DNA of 64,000 nt, from NCBI RefSeq assembly GCF_002162375.1, contig NZ_CP021425.1, forward strand, positions 124,001 through 188,000. The letters are read 5' to 3'. Shown one piece after another: positions 52,866 to 62,291 of the stretch (position 1 is its first letter; each line of letters starts with the position of its first letter). The DNA is from Oleiphilus messinensis. Lineage in GTDB: Bacteria; Pseudomonadota; Gammaproteobacteria; Pseudomonadales; Oleiphilaceae. Below the pieces are notes generated by a model. The model had not been told where the DNA came from and made no database searches. It saw only the letters and a list, made by a program, of their open reading frames with translations. The position numbers and the translations under genes were made by a program.

Positions 52866-53340
52866 TTGTGCGCCTCTGTGATTTTTGGTGCAGGCTATTC
52901 CTCACTCGGAACGGTACTGTAGAGATCAAAATGTGATCGTGATTAAGCGGATATAGCAGTTCTCATACTAATGTCTAGTTTTTGGCAGCTATTAATCCCT
53001 TCGGTGCATCATTGCAGTGCTGCAAGGTGGTGTGTGGTTTGTGAATATTTGGTGCATTTATAACTGTTTTTCCGATACTTGGAAGCTGGCCTGAAAATTG
53101 AAATGGTTCATCTACAAGCGGATAGAGTGCCAGATGGCCCGGACTTTTTATTAAGAGTACAGGCGCAGCTGAGTGCCCAGTAACCGCTCGACAGATTGGT
53201 TTTTGCGATGAGATCAGGTTGGCTTTGGTTTGACAGTTTGAGGTCTAACGTATTCAATTTGATTGTAGCGTGTACAGAATGGTGTTGGATCTGGAGCGTT
53301 TCTAGCAAAAACAATTACAACAAACGATACGAGGAAGACG
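52866..53340. promoter_or_regulatory. Intergenic control region before the aap operon
   Basis: 475 bp without a convincing gene, between divergent transcription units. TTGACA at 53230-53235 followed by TATTCAAT (53251-53258) is a reasonable sigma-70 promoter for the aap operon. GAGGAAGACG gives the ribosome site of aapJ. No strong palindromic operator was found. Confidence 0.4.
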
Positions 53341-54363
53341 ATGGCAAAATTAAAACATCTGGCTGCAGGTGCAGCTGTGCTACTCGCCGCAACCACTTCG
53401 GTACAGGCCGGAACCACCTTTGATGCCGTGAAGAAAAAAGGCTTTCTGCAATGCGGTGTGTCTACCGGTCTGCCCGGATTTTCCAACCAGGATGACAAGG
53501 GGAATTGGAAAGGGATCGATGTTGATGTCTGTCGCGCAGTAGCCGCCGCAATGTTTGGCGATGCCAGCAAGGTTAAATACACCCCCCTGAACGCCAAAGA
53601 GCGTTTTACAGCGCTGCAATCCGGTGAAGTGGATCTGTTATCCCGGAACACCACCTGGACGCTGACCCGCGATACATCACTGGGGATAAACTTTGCCGGC
53701 GTGAACTATTACGACGGCCAGGGTTTCATGGTGAAGAAGTCGCTGGGCGTGAAAAGTGCAAAAGAGCTGGATGGCGCGACTATTTGTATCCAGGCGGGTA
53801 CGACCACTGAATTAAACCTTGCGGACTACTTCCGCGCCCAGGGAATGAAATTCAATCCTCTGAGTCTGGATACTTCAGATGCAACGGCAAAAGCGTTTGA
53901 TGCCGGGCGCTGTGATGTCCTGACCTCGGATCAATCGCAACTGTATGCGCTGCGTATTCAGTTGTCCAAGCCTGAGAGCGCAGTTGTCTTGCCGGAAGTC
54001 ATTTCCAAAGAGCCTCTGGGGCCAGCAGTTCGTCAGGGGGATGATGAATGGTTCAACCTGGTGAAGTGGAGCCTGTTCACCATGTTAGAGGCTGAAGATT
54101 TGGGGATTTCTTCGAAAAATGTAGATCAGTTGAAGCGCTCCAGTAAAAATCCATCTCATATGCGTGTGCTTGGTGTGACACCGGGCATGGGTGAAAAACT
54201 GGGCGTGCCTGATGACTTTGGTTATAACATCGTGAAACAGGTCGGAAATTACGCCGAAATATTTGATAAAAACGTGGGTGAAGGATCACCGCTGAAAATC
54301 AGCCGTGGTTTGAATGCCCTCTGGAAAGATGGCGGTATCCAGTACGCTCCACCGGTGCGTTAA
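53341..54363 (+). CDS. aapJ: General L-amino-acid ABC transporter, periplasmic binding protein
   Basis: 340 aa with signal peptide MAKLKHLAAGAAVLLAATTS cleaved at VQA. The mature sequence TTFDAVKKKGFLQCGVSTGL, PGFSNQDDKGNWKGIDVDVC, RAVAAAMFGD and KYTPLNAKERFTALQSGEVD is characteristic of AapJ/BztA. It captures polar and acidic L-amino acids such as glutamate, glutamine and aspartate. It heads a four-gene operon and is followed by a stable hairpin, which fits its need for higher expression than the membrane subunits. Confidence 0.93.
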   Translation: MAKLKHLAAGAAVLLAATTSVQAGTTFDAVKKKGFLQCGVSTGLPGFSNQDDKGNWKGIDVDVCRAVAAAMFGDASKVKYTPLNAKERFTALQSGEVDLLSRNTTWTLTRDTSLGINFAGVNYYDGQGFMVKKSLGVKSAKELDGATICIQAGTTTELNLADYFRAQGMKFNPLSLDTSDATAKAFDAGRCDVLTSDQSQLYALRIQLSKPESAVVLPEVISKEPLGPAVRQGDDEWFNLVKWSLFTMLEAEDLGISSKNVDQLKRSSKNPSHMRVLGVTPGMGEKLGVPDDFGYNIVKQVGNYAEIFDKNVGEGSPLKISRGLNALWKDGGIQYAPPVR

Positions 54364-54384
54364 ACGTCGCTTGGCGTGAATGTG

Positions 54385-54418
54385 ATCCAGCGTGTTCGCG
54401 TGTTTGAACACGCTGGAT
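54385..54418 (+). terminator. Stem-loop after aapJ (attenuator or mRNA stabiliser)
   Basis: A 13-bp perfect stem ATCCAGCGTGTTC / GAACACGCTGGAT with an 8-nt loop is followed 7 bases later by a T run (ATTTTTT). It lies between aapJ and aapQ, so partial termination or 3'-end protection would favour excess binding protein. Confidence 0.65.
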
Positions 54419-54487
54419 GTGCTGAATTTTTTAAAAGCGAATTCCCGTTTAATTCAACCCTGTCAATCAGGTCATTGAGGCGAAGCT

Positions 54488-55666
54488 ATGGCGAGTGATC
54501 TGGCCCCTTCCAAGCCGCCCTGGCATAAGAATCCCGCGATCAGAGCGTTGTGCTTTCAGGCGGTACTCCTGTTGCTGGTGGGTTCCTTTCTTTATTTTAT
54601 TTTCAACAATACGGTTACGAACCTGGAAAACCGCGGTATTACCACCAGTTTTGCTTTTCTGGATCGTGAAGCCGGGTTTGGTATTATCCAGAGCCTGATT
54701 GATTATTCGCCGACATCGACCTATGGCGACACCTTTATTGTCGGACTCTTGAATACCATATTGGTGTCCGTGATCGGTATTATCCTGGCCACCATTTTGG
54801 GGTTGGTGATCGGTTTGGCCAGACTGTCCCGAAACTGGCTGATCGCCAAGCTGGCTGGCCTGTACATCGAAACATTTCGAAATATTCCATTATTGTTGCA
54901 GGTGTTCTTTTGGTATTTTGCTGTGCTGCAGGCATTACCTTCGCCCCGTCAGACGTATTCTTTGGGTGAATGGTTCTTTCTCAACATTCGCGGCATCTAT
55001 TTTCCAAAACCGGTCCCCGGGGAAACCTTCTGGTTGGTGGGTTTAACTTTGATTGTTGCGATAATTGCGGTGATTTTCATGGCCCGTTGGGCGCACCAGC
55101 GTCAGGAACAAACCGGAAAACAGTTCCATACGGTATATGTGAGTCTTGGGCTGGTACTCGGTGCGCCATTGTTAATGTTTCTGATACTGGGAGCGCCGCT
55201 GAGCTGGGAACTGCCCGCGTTAAAAGGGTTTAATTTTCAGGGTGGTGTGTCGGTCATACCGGAGTTGTCGGCGTTGGTCATTGCCTTGACCATCTATACC
55301 GCATCATCCATTGCAGAAATTGTGCGCTCCGGGATCTTGTCCGTCAGCCACGGTCAGACCGAGGCGGCGTCCTCTTTAGGGCTTAAATCGTCACATACCA
55401 TGCGTCTGGTGGTATTGCCTCAGGCCATGCGTGTTGTTATTCCACCTCTGACGAGCCAGTACCTCAATCTGACCAAGAACTCATCACTTGCTGCAGCAAT
55501 CGGGTATCCGGATCTGGTTACGGTATTTGCCGGTACGACGCTGAATCAGACGGGGCAGGCCGTCGTGATTATTGGCATGACGATGATGGTCTATCTGTCG
55601 TTAAGTCTGTTTATTTCCCTGTTGATGAACTGGTACAACCATAAAGTGGCTTTGGTCGAGCGCTAG
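54488..55666 (+). CDS. aapQ: Amino-acid ABC transporter permease (AapQ/BztB)
   Basis: 392 aa with about eight hydrophobic segments. The N-terminal part carries the large insertion typical of AapQ (LENRGITTSFAFLDREAGFG, IIQSLIDYSPTSTYGDTFIV). The HisM/GlnP-type core includes ETFRNIPLLLQVFFWYFAVL and the EAA loop SHGQTEAASSLGLKSSHTMR. It forms a heterodimeric channel with AapM in the inner membrane. GAGG precedes ATG 54488. Confidence 0.92.
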   Translation: MASDLAPSKPPWHKNPAIRALCFQAVLLLLVGSFLYFIFNNTVTNLENRGITTSFAFLDREAGFGIIQSLIDYSPTSTYGDTFIVGLLNTILVSVIGIILATILGLVIGLARLSRNWLIAKLAGLYIETFRNIPLLLQVFFWYFAVLQALPSPRQTYSLGEWFFLNIRGIYFPKPVPGETFWLVGLTLIVAIIAVIFMARWAHQRQEQTGKQFHTVYVSLGLVLGAPLLMFLILGAPLSWELPALKGFNFQGGVSVIPELSALVIALTIYTASSIAEIVRSGILSVSHGQTEAASSLGLKSSHTMRLVVLPQAMRVVIPPLTSQYLNLTKNSSLAAAIGYPDLVTVFAGTTLNQTGQAVVIIGMTMMVYLSLSLFISLLMNWYNHKVALVER

Positions 55667-55680
55667 CAGCACTTTAGATC

Positions 55681-55722
55681 GGTAATACGTTTACTTGGTA
55701 ATACGTTTACTTGGTAATACGT
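55681..55722. repeat. 16-bp tandem repeat between aapQ and aapM
   Basis: GGTAATACGTTTACTT occurs at 55681-55696 and 55697-55712, then a partial copy GGTAATACGT at 55713-55722. It lies between the two permease genes. Confidence 0.85.
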
Positions 55723-55772
55723 TCGTAGGGTTACTACTGAACGTGGTCATCCGTAAAAACGGTAAATGAAAT

Positions 55773-56879
55773 ATGGCTGAAACTTTCGAGAAACATCCCG
55801 ACTTGCCACCACCCGCCAGTGAAGTGGGTGTTGTTGGCTGGTTACGTAAAAATCTGTTTTCTTCCCCGTTCAACTCGGTACTTACGATTCTTGCGCTGTA
55901 TGGCCTGTACCTGACCATACCACCCATGGTCAACTGGTTGTTTATTGATGCCGCATGGCGAGGCACTGACCGAGCAGTTTGTGACGGTGAGGGTATCGGA
56001 GCCTGCTGGGTGTTTGTGAGTGCCCGCTTTAATCAGTTTATCTATGGCACTTACCCGGAAATGGAGCAATGGCGGGTTAATTTGGGCGCGGGTATTTTTG
56101 TTTTTTTGTTGCTGCTGTTAAGTCTGCCCAAGGTACCCGGAAAACTCTGGATTGCCGCACTCACGCTGTTTGTTTATCCCTTTGTGGCGTTTGCATTGTT
56201 CCATGGCGGAGTGATGGGCCTGAAAGAGGTGGAGACCACGTTGTGGGGTGGGTTGATGTTGACCCTGATCCTCTCGACGGTGGGTATTGTTGCCGCTTTG
56301 CCGCTCGGTATTCTGCTGGCACTGGGACGGCGTTCCAATATGCCCATCACCCGTGCCATTTGTGTGGTGTTCATCGAGTTGTGGCGCGGCGTGCCGCTGA
56401 TCACGGTATTGTTTATGGCGTCTGTCATGCTGCCCTTGTTTCTGCCCGCCGGTGTTGAATTCGACAAATTATTGCGTGCTTTGCTCGGTATCGCGTTGTT
56501 CCAGGCGGCTTATGTTGCTGAAGTGGTGCGCGGAGGCTTGCAGGCAATTCCCAAGGGGCAGTTTGAAGCGGCGGCGGCACTGGGATTGAATTATGGCAAA
56601 ACCATGGTGTTGATTATATTACCCCAGGCATTGAAATTGGTGATTCCCGGCTTGGTCGTTACCTTTATCGAGTTGTTTAAAGATACGACGCTGGTAGCGA
56701 TTATCGGACTATTTGATTTGCTGGGCATTGTTCAGTCGGCGCTGACCGATCCAAACTGGCTGGGTTTTGCGCTGGAAGGGTTTATATTTGCCGGATTACT
56801 GTACTGGGTATTCTGTTTTGGTATGTCGCGTTACAGCCTGTACCTGGAAAAACGATTCGAAACCGGGCACAAACGCTGA
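55773..56879 (+). CDS. aapM: Amino-acid ABC transporter permease (AapM/BztC)
   Basis: 368 aa with an N-terminal soluble stretch and about eight membrane segments. The conserved phrases are [20 protein letters not shown], and the EAA loop [20 protein letters not shown], followed by [20 protein letters not shown] with the [15 protein letters not shown] end. It pairs with AapQ. The ribosome site is weak, and the 106-bp gap to aapQ contains the tandem repeat. Confidence 0.92.
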   Translation: MAETFEKHPDLPPPASEVGVVGWLRKNLFSSPFNSVLTILALYGLYLTIPPMVNWLFIDAAWRGTDRAVCDGEGIGACWVFVSARFNQFIYGTYPEMEQWRVNLGAGIFVFLLLLLSLPKVPGKLWIAALTLFVYPFVAFALFHGGVMGLKEVETTLWGGLMLTLILSTVGIVAALPLGILLALGRRSNMPITRAICVVFIELWRGVPLITVLFMASVMLPLFLPAGVEFDKLLRALLGIALFQAAYVAEVVRGGLQAIPKGQFEAAAALGLNYGKTMVLIILPQALKLVIPGLVVTFIELFKDTTLVAIIGLFDLLGIVQSALTDPNWLGFALEGFIFAGLLYWVFCFGMSRYSLYLEKRFETGHKR

Positions 56880-56892
56880 GTGGGGAAAGAGA

Positions 56893-57663
56893 ATGAGTGA
56901 AATGAACCAGGCAAACCATCTATCCGATGAAGTGATGATCAATATCATCGGAATGCATAAGTGGTACGGTGCCTTCCATGTTTTGAAAGACATTAATCTT
57001 ACTGTGCACCGGGGTGAACGAATCGTTGTGTGCGGCCCTTCCGGCTCCGGTAAATCGACCATGATCCGCTGTATTAATCACCTGGAGGTGCATCAACAGG
57101 GTAAGATTATTGTGGAAGGCACGGAGCTCAATGAAGATATAAAAAACATCGAACAGATCCGCCGTGAAGTGGGAATGGTGTTTCAGCATTTTAATCTGTT
57201 TCCCCATCTGACTGTGCTGGATAATTGCACACTCGCACCGATCTGGGTAAACAAAAAACCACGCAAGGAAGCCGAGGAAATTGCCATGGCGTATCTGGAG
57301 CGGGTACAGATTGCCAATCAGGCGAAAAAGTTTCCGGGACAACTCTCCGGTGGCCAGCAACAGCGTGTGGCGATAGCCCGCAGCCTTTGCATGAGCCCGA
57401 AAATTATGCTGTTTGATGAGCCGACATCGGCACTTGACCCGGAAATGATCAAAGAAGTACTGGATGTCATGATCGGGCTGGCAGAAGAGGGGATGACGAT
57501 GGTTTGTGTCACCCATGAAATGGGCTTTGCCCGCAAAGTTGCTGACCGTGTGATCTTTATGGATGCGGGGCAAATTGTTGAGCAAAATGCACCCCATGAA
57601 TTTTTTGAAAACCCGATGCACGAACGCACCAAGCTGTTCCTCAGCCAGATACTGGATCACTGA
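56893..57663 (+). CDS. aapP: Amino-acid ABC transporter ATP-binding protein
   Basis: 256 aa from ATG 56893 (GGGGAAAGAG upstream); a frame opening at 56767 overlaps aapM and is not used. Walker [11 protein letters not shown]-loop [19 protein letters not shown], signature [15 protein letters not shown], Walker [17 protein letters not shown] and H-loop [14 protein letters not shown] are all intact. It energises AapQM. It is the last gene of the operon and is followed by a hairpin. Confidence 0.95.
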   Translation: MSEMNQANHLSDEVMINIIGMHKWYGAFHVLKDINLTVHRGERIVVCGPSGSGKSTMIRCINHLEVHQQGKIIVEGTELNEDIKNIEQIRREVGMVFQHFNLFPHLTVLDNCTLAPIWVNKKPRKEAEEIAMAYLERVQIANQAKKFPGQLSGGQQQRVAIARSLCMSPKIMLFDEPTSALDPEMIKEVLDVMIGLAEEGMTMVCVTHEMGFARKVADRVIFMDAGQIVEQNAPHEFFENPMHERTKLFLSQILDH

Positions 57664-57676
57664 TCTGTGAGCGCTA

Positions 57677-57700
57677 AACAGCCCCATCGCCGGGGCTGTT
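57677..57700. terminator. Hairpin at the end of the aap operon
   Basis: A 9-bp stem AACAGCCCC / GGGGCTGTT with a 6-nt loop lies between the convergent aapP and membrane-protein genes. The T content after it is low (CTCGTGTTT), so it is a moderate terminator. Confidence 0.6.
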
Positions 57701-57707
57701 CTCGTGT

Positions 57708-58379
57708 TTAGTGGCTGGAGCAGGATGTATTGGAAATCGGGTGACGATGTCCGGCGAAGCTCAATTTAGGGATGTCTCTTTGCCCGGGCTTTAGAATCGT
57801 TAACGGCGTTTTGGGTTTGGCGCCGTTGTGCGGTCGGGTGGACGTTTCTGTGTCTTGTACGCGGTAGAACTTTATTGCAAACCCTGCGCAGCACAGTATA
57901 CAGGTGACAATAACGACCCACTTCAGCAGCGTCATGCTTGCTGCCAGCCATGCCAGGCTCATATTTTGTTCTGGCAAATTTTGCAGCATGCTGATAATGG
58001 CAAAATTCTCAATCAAGTCAAAAGCCATCGCGGCATAGGGCAGCAGCCGTATGACCTGTGCCGGGTGTTTGTCTGAGTACAACCGCACAAGGTAAAAGCT
58101 CAAAATAAGGCCAAATAATGTGGCGTAGTAGACCGGATAAAGGGTATCGATTGACTGGGAGCCATTGATATAGGATACCTTGGCCGCCAGATCATAGCTG
58201 TTCAATATCGTGTATGCGATCTCGGGGGTGTAAAAGGGCATGAGATCCAGTGGTTTGTAGGGTGCAGGCAGAATTTGTGGCAGGAGCAAGAGTGGGAAAA
58301 GAAAATAGCCACAAATCAACACGGTCAGGACAGGAAGGGTTGCCAATTTCTCTTGAAATTTGAGTAATGTATGAAACAT
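57708..58379 (-). CDS. Multi-span membrane protein of unknown function
   Basis: 223 aa from ATG 58379, with GAGGATCACC upstream. Four hydrophobic helices are visible: PVLTVLICGYFLFPLLLLPQ (about 16-36), VYYATLFGLILSFYLVRLYS, YAAMAFDLIENFAIISMLQN and LLKWVVIVTCILCCAGFAIK. The polar tail of about 50 residues is Pro/Lys/Arg-rich and probably cytoplasmic. The second-to-third segment DLIENFAIISMLQN is reminiscent of a small family of uncharacterised membrane proteins. No motif gives a function. Confidence 0.7.
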   Translation of the reverse strand: MFHTLLKFQEKLATLPVLTVLICGYFLFPLLLLPQILPAPYKPLDLMPFYTPEIAYTILNSYDLAAKVSYINGSQSIDTLYPVYYATLFGLILSFYLVRLYSDKHPAQVIRLLPYAAMAFDLIENFAIISMLQNLPEQNMSLAWLAASMTLLKWVVIVTCILCCAGFAIKFYRVQDTETSTRPHNGAKPKTPLTILKPGQRDIPKLSFAGHRHPISNTSCSSH

Positions 58380-58668
58380 GGTGATCCTCTTGTGGTCCCT
58401 TTAAGAGACATCTCGTTATGGTCGTGGATCAATACTGCTGACATTTGTTCCAGTTCTGTCTTTTGATATCTGATATAGCGAGAAAGTTTCGACAGCTCCC
58501 TCATTTTTTTCGACAATTTTTGCACTGCTCGCGGCTAAAAGTGATTCCATGACGGGAAGTGTGACTTAGAGATCAAATTCGATTGATCTTACCCGCTGCA
58601 CAGGAAATGGCGCGGGGAAAGTGTGCTATGTTAAGGGAAAGAAATTATTCAGTGCAGGTACAAAATAA

Positions 58669-59805
58669 ATGTCTTTGTTCAAGCAATTAGGTATAACGGA
58701 AGAGCTGATGGCTAAATATTCGCCGCTTAGCCAACTGTCGCCGAAATACCTTAACCAGGTCATGAAACACAGTAAGGTGATGACGTTTGAGTCCGGTGAG
58801 GTGATTTTTGAAAAAATTCATGAATTACCCTTTGTCTATTATCTACTGCGAGGGAAACTGAACGCCCGTAAGAGCATTATCTCAAGTAGCGCCATTGATG
58901 CTCAAACGCCGGAATGTTTGTTCTCCATCAACGACAAAATCCCCACCGGGGTCTCCGTGAAAGCCCAGTCAGATGGCCATATTCTGATGGTCGATCCAAA
59001 ATTCCTGGATCGTGCTCTGGCATGGAGTGAGGCTGATGAGAAGCAACCTGCACCGGGGCAGGAGGCGCGGGTAAAACCGCGAGGAGACAAAAGCACGTCC
59101 GCTAAAAAGTCATCTACACCGGCGCGTGCTGCTACACAGGTGAATCATGAGTCTGAATTACCGGCGGGTGAGTTTGATGAGGAATACTTCGACTGGATGA
59201 CCAATCTCCTGGAATTCCCGCTGTTTTTCAACCTGCCACCCGTGCACATTCAAACTTTGTTTGAGCGGTTTGAACAAGTTTGTGTCGCAAAAGATGATGT
59301 GATTATCAAAGAAGGTGATGAAGGCGATTACTTCTATCTCCTGGTTGAGGGCCGTGCCCGGGTTGAAATTGATGAACAGCCCGGTAAAGAGATCATTCTG
59401 AGTCAGGGAGCGTATTTCGGCGAAGAAGCATTGGTGTCGGAGACAGTGCGTTCGGCGACAATCATCATGGAAGAAGATGGTGTACTGGCGCGATTGGACA
59501 AAGACTCTTTCCAGAGCCTGCTGCATGATCCTATCGTGAACTACATCTCGGAGAAAGAATTCAAAGAAAAATTGATAGATCATCCGGGTAAAGTCGAGAA
59601 ACTGGATATACGATCGCTGGCGGAATTCGAGTACACGCCGCTACCGGAATGTCTGCATATTCCACTGAACGAATTGCGCGACAAGATTCCGACGCTGGAT
59701 AAGTCTGTGACTTATTGTATTTCTGAAGAAGGCGGGCAGCGGGGTGATATCGCAGCCCATATTCTGGCGCAGAACAGTATTGATGTCTTTGTGATTCGCA
59801 GTTGA
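58669..59805 (+). CDS. Tandem cyclic-nucleotide-binding plus rhodanese-like protein
   Basis: 378 aa. A degenerate cNMP-type barrel (about 20-115, FESGEVIFEKIHELPFVYYL) is followed by a Lys/Ala/Ser-rich linker (about 125-165), a better-preserved cNMP domain (about 190-300, IIKEGDEGDYFYLLVEGRAR; GAYFGEEALVSETVRSATII, with E and R positions for the phosphate), and a rhodanese-like C-terminus (RSLAEFEYTPLPECLHIPLN; YCISEEGGQRGDIAAHIL). The rhodanese loop keeps a Cys but is not the standard CxxGxR. There is no HTH domain, so it is not a Crp-type regulator. Function is unknown, possibly nucleotide-controlled sulfur or redox signalling. Confidence 0.8.
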   Translation: MSLFKQLGITEELMAKYSPLSQLSPKYLNQVMKHSKVMTFESGEVIFEKIHELPFVYYLLRGKLNARKSIISSSAIDAQTPECLFSINDKIPTGVSVKAQSDGHILMVDPKFLDRALAWSEADEKQPAPGQEARVKPRGDKSTSAKKSSTPARAATQVNHESELPAGEFDEEYFDWMTNLLEFPLFFNLPPVHIQTLFERFEQVCVAKDDVIIKEGDEGDYFYLLVEGRARVEIDEQPGKEIILSQGAYFGEEALVSETVRSATIIMEEDGVLARLDKDSFQSLLHDPIVNYISEKEFKEKLIDHPGKVEKLDIRSLAEFEYTPLPECLHIPLNELRDKIPTLDKSVTYCISEEGGQRGDIAAHILAQNSIDVFVIRS

Positions 59806-59813
59806 GTCTGGCT

Positions 59814-59837
59814 TCTCCCCATCGCAAGATGGGGAGA
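59814..59837. terminator. Bidirectional hairpin with a GCAA tetraloop
   Basis: A 10-bp perfect stem TCTCCCCATC / GATGGGGAGA is closed by GCAA, a GNRA tetraloop. It sits between the convergent cNMP-rhodanese and acetate-kinase fusion genes. T runs are absent on both sides. Confidence 0.6.
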
Positions 59838-59868
59838 GATGGGTTCTGGTTCGTGCGTTTTTCCCGCT

Positions 59869-61644
59869 CTATCCTTTGGCCCGTTTGGTTAAAATGGCGG
59901 CATCAGCAAAATCAATCCCGGTATAAACCAGCTCTCCGCTGACACCGCGAGACAGTTCCGCCGCATTTCCTTCATCCGTATCAATGTGCATTTCCAGCCG
60001 GTAAGCCGGACTTACACGTACCAGCACATCGCCAAAAACGAGATCCCGTGGGCCACCCGTAATCGCCACTTCGACTTCATCACCATCTTCAACGCCAAAA
60101 CGGCGTGCATCATCGGTATGCATATGGATATGACGACGGGCACAAATTAAACCCTCGACCAGATCCACAGTACCATTGGGGCCTTCCAGCGTAATCGGTG
60201 CAGAACCCTGAGTGCGCCCGGAATCGCGCACCGGCGCATCAATCCCCAGGAAAAATTCATCGGTACGAGACACTTCAACCTGATTCTTGCCTCGCAGTGG
60301 GCCCAGAACCCGAACCCCGTCAATCCGATTGCGCGGGCCAATCAAATTCACTTTTTCAGCACTGGCAAACTGGCCTGGCTGAGAAAGGTCTTTGTAGTGA
60401 CTTAGTTCCGCATTCGGACCAAATAACGTTGCGAATGTGGCTTTGTCGAGATGAACGTGACGCGCGCTGACCGCAATCGGTATCGCTTTGGCTTGCAGGG
60501 AATCCGGATTATTATCGCTGTTTTGCTGATTTACAATCTGAGTGGTTTGTTTGGCGATCATCAGCTCTTCATTGGTCTTGACCACGAGGGCTTTAACAGT
60601 GGAAATATCCCGGCAAACCAGAGCGGCAGGTTTATTGTGGCTGACTTTGGCATCGCCGTTTTTATGCTCATCAAAGCGCAGGCCCATGTAGTCAAAGCGT
60701 TGTAGAATCCGTTGGCGCATGGTGACACTGTTTTCGCCAATCCCGCCGGTGAGAATGATCGCATCCACACCACCCATGGCAGCACTGTAGGCCCCGATGT
60801 ATTTGCGTGCCCGATAGACGAACATATCAATGGCCTGCCGGGCGGGTTCATTACCTTCCACCGCCGCTTTTTCGATTTCCCGAAGGTCGTTACTGAGTCC
60901 GGAGACGCCCTTCAGGCCACTGTTTTTGTTCAGAAGGTTATCGACGTCATCGATGGAATAACCGCTGCGCAGCAAGCCCATAATCGCGCCAGGGTCGATG
61001 TCCCCGGATCGTGTCCCCATCATCAGCCCTTCGAGTGGCGTCATTCCCATACTGGTGTCCACCGAGTGGCCATATTCCACAGCGCAAGCACTGCAGCCGT
61101 TGCCCAGATGGAGCGTAATCAGGCGGAGTTCGTTGAGTGGGCGGTCGAGAAACTCGGCTGCTTTTTGGGCAACATAGCCATGGGATGTACCGTGAAATCC
61201 ATATCGGCGGATACCCTCTTTGCTGGCGATAGCCCGATCAATAGCATAGTGCGCGGCTTTGGCGGGCATTTGCCCGTGGAAAGCAGTGTCGAAAACGGCC
61301 ACTTGGGGTAAATGGGGAAGGGCGGCCCGGGTTGCTTGTATTCCGGCGAGATTGGCGGGATTATGCAAGGGGGCGAATTTGACACAGTCTTCAATGGATT
61401 GGATAACATCATCGCTGATCAGTGCTGCATCCTTGAAAGCTTCTCCACCGTGCACGACACGATGCCCCACGGCATGAAGCTCAATGTGATCTGCTTGTGC
61501 CAATAATTGCTGGAAAGCCTCTTCGTAGCTGCAGGTTTCACCGACCCGTTCGATCAATCCTTCCAGCAGGACTGCTTCTGTCTGTGTAGAGACCACCTGG
61601 TACTTCACACTGGAAGAGCCACAGTTAACGACTAAAATATTCAT
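59869..61644 (-). CDS. Acetate kinase fused to PduL-type phosphate acyltransferase
   Basis: 591 aa, much longer than AckA alone (about 400). Residues 1-360 are a full acetate/propionate kinase: ILVVNCGSSSVKYQV, GHRVVHGGE, FDTAFH, RYGFHGTSHGYV, TLHLGNGCSACAV and GMTPLEGLMMGTRSGDIDPG, and late TGGIGENS. After a linker (about 365-385) comes PduL: PIAVSARHVHLD (about 387), GPLRGKNQVEVSRTDEFFLG, CARRHIHMHTDDARRFGVED and MHIDTDEGNAAE, with the zinc-binding His pairs. The chain should convert acyl-CoA to acyl-phosphate (PduL) and then to carboxylate plus ATP (AckA), or run in reverse. Its own start has an AAGGATGG site. It replaces the usual separate pta gene. Confidence 0.92.
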   Translation of the reverse strand: MNILVVNCGSSSVKYQVVSTQTEAVLLEGLIERVGETCSYEEAFQQLLAQADHIELHAVGHRVVHGGEAFKDAALISDDVIQSIEDCVKFAPLHNPANLAGIQATRAALPHLPQVAVFDTAFHGQMPAKAAHYAIDRAIASKEGIRRYGFHGTSHGYVAQKAAEFLDRPLNELRLITLHLGNGCSACAVEYGHSVDTSMGMTPLEGLMMGTRSGDIDPGAIMGLLRSGYSIDDVDNLLNKNSGLKGVSGLSNDLREIEKAAVEGNEPARQAIDMFVYRARKYIGAYSAAMGGVDAIILTGGIGENSVTMRQRILQRFDYMGLRFDEHKNGDAKVSHNKPAALVCRDISTVKALVVKTNEELMIAKQTTQIVNQQNSDNNPDSLQAKAIPIAVSARHVHLDKATFATLFGPNAELSHYKDLSQPGQFASAEKVNLIGPRNRIDGVRVLGPLRGKNQVEVSRTDEFFLGIDAPVRDSGRTQGSAPITLEGPNGTVDLVEGLICARRHIHMHTDDARRFGVEDGDEVEVAITGGPRDLVFGDVLVRVSPAYRLEMHIDTDEGNAAELSRGVSGELVYTGIDFADAAILTKRAKG

Positions 61645-61733
61645 GGGTAATCCATCCTTGCGGGTTCTGATTTTGAGCGGGTTTTGTCAAAAGTTTAAGC
61701 GTCGTTCAATAAGTTCGGTTTAATAAGCGCTGT

Positions 61734-62291
61734 TTAAGTCGGTGCGGAGGGCTGCTTTTTCCGTGCTTGCAGCCGGGCACTTAAAAAACCGGCCAAAGCG
61801 CCAAATATATGGGACTCAACGGAAATCGTCTTTTGCAGGTGAATCAGTCCCCATGCTAAACCGCCATAGAGAAACAGTGTGGCGAAGGCAATGACAATAC
61901 TCTTTAAACTGCGGTGATAAAAGCCGTAACTGAGCAGAAAAGCCCACCAGCCAAAAATAAGCCCGCTGGCACCTACGTGGGATGCTTTCCGTCCGAAGAT
62001 CCAGGTCAGGGCACCTCCGACAAGTACGATAAATATCGTGGTGCGCCACCAGGTATCCTTGCCGATATAGCCAACAAACGCCCCTAAAATTACAAAGGGT
62101 ACGGTATTGTTCAACAGGTGCCAGATATTGCCGTGCAGGAACGGGGCGGTAAAGATGCCCAGCAGGCCGACGGGGGTTCGGGGTATCAATCCCAAATAGT
62201 TTAAACTGTGGGCCAGAATGATATTGATGCCCTCTATGCCCCAGAGCACCAGAACCAGCGCAATCATGCGCCGCCAGGGGGTAAGTGTCAC
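61734..62291 (-). CDS. Rhomboid-family intramembrane serine protease
   Basis: 185 aa starting at GTG 62291, which overlaps the stop of the upstream gene. Six hydrophobic segments are visible. The catalytic Ser lies in VGASGLIFGWWAFLL (GASG) and the His in ESHIFGALAGFLSARL. FLHGNIWHLLNNTVPFVILG is the conserved HxxWxHLxxN region. It should cleave single-span membrane proteins within the inner membrane. Translational coupling to the small upstream gene suggests a functional link. Confidence 0.9.
   Translation of the reverse strand: MTLTPWRRMIALVLVLWGIEGINIILAHSLNYLGLIPRTPVGLLGIFTAPFLHGNIWHLLNNTVPFVILGAFVGYIGKDTWWRTTIFIVLVGGALTWIFGRKASHVGASGLIFGWWAFLLSYGFYHRSLKSIVIAFATLFLYGGLAWGLIHLQKTISVESHIFGALAGFLSARLQARKKQPSAPT

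Noticed and set aside
58325-58525. 66-aa minus-strand frame overlapping the start of the membrane-protein gene
   Set aside because: The frame overlaps the better-supported gene in another phase, has no clear ribosome site, and shows no domain.
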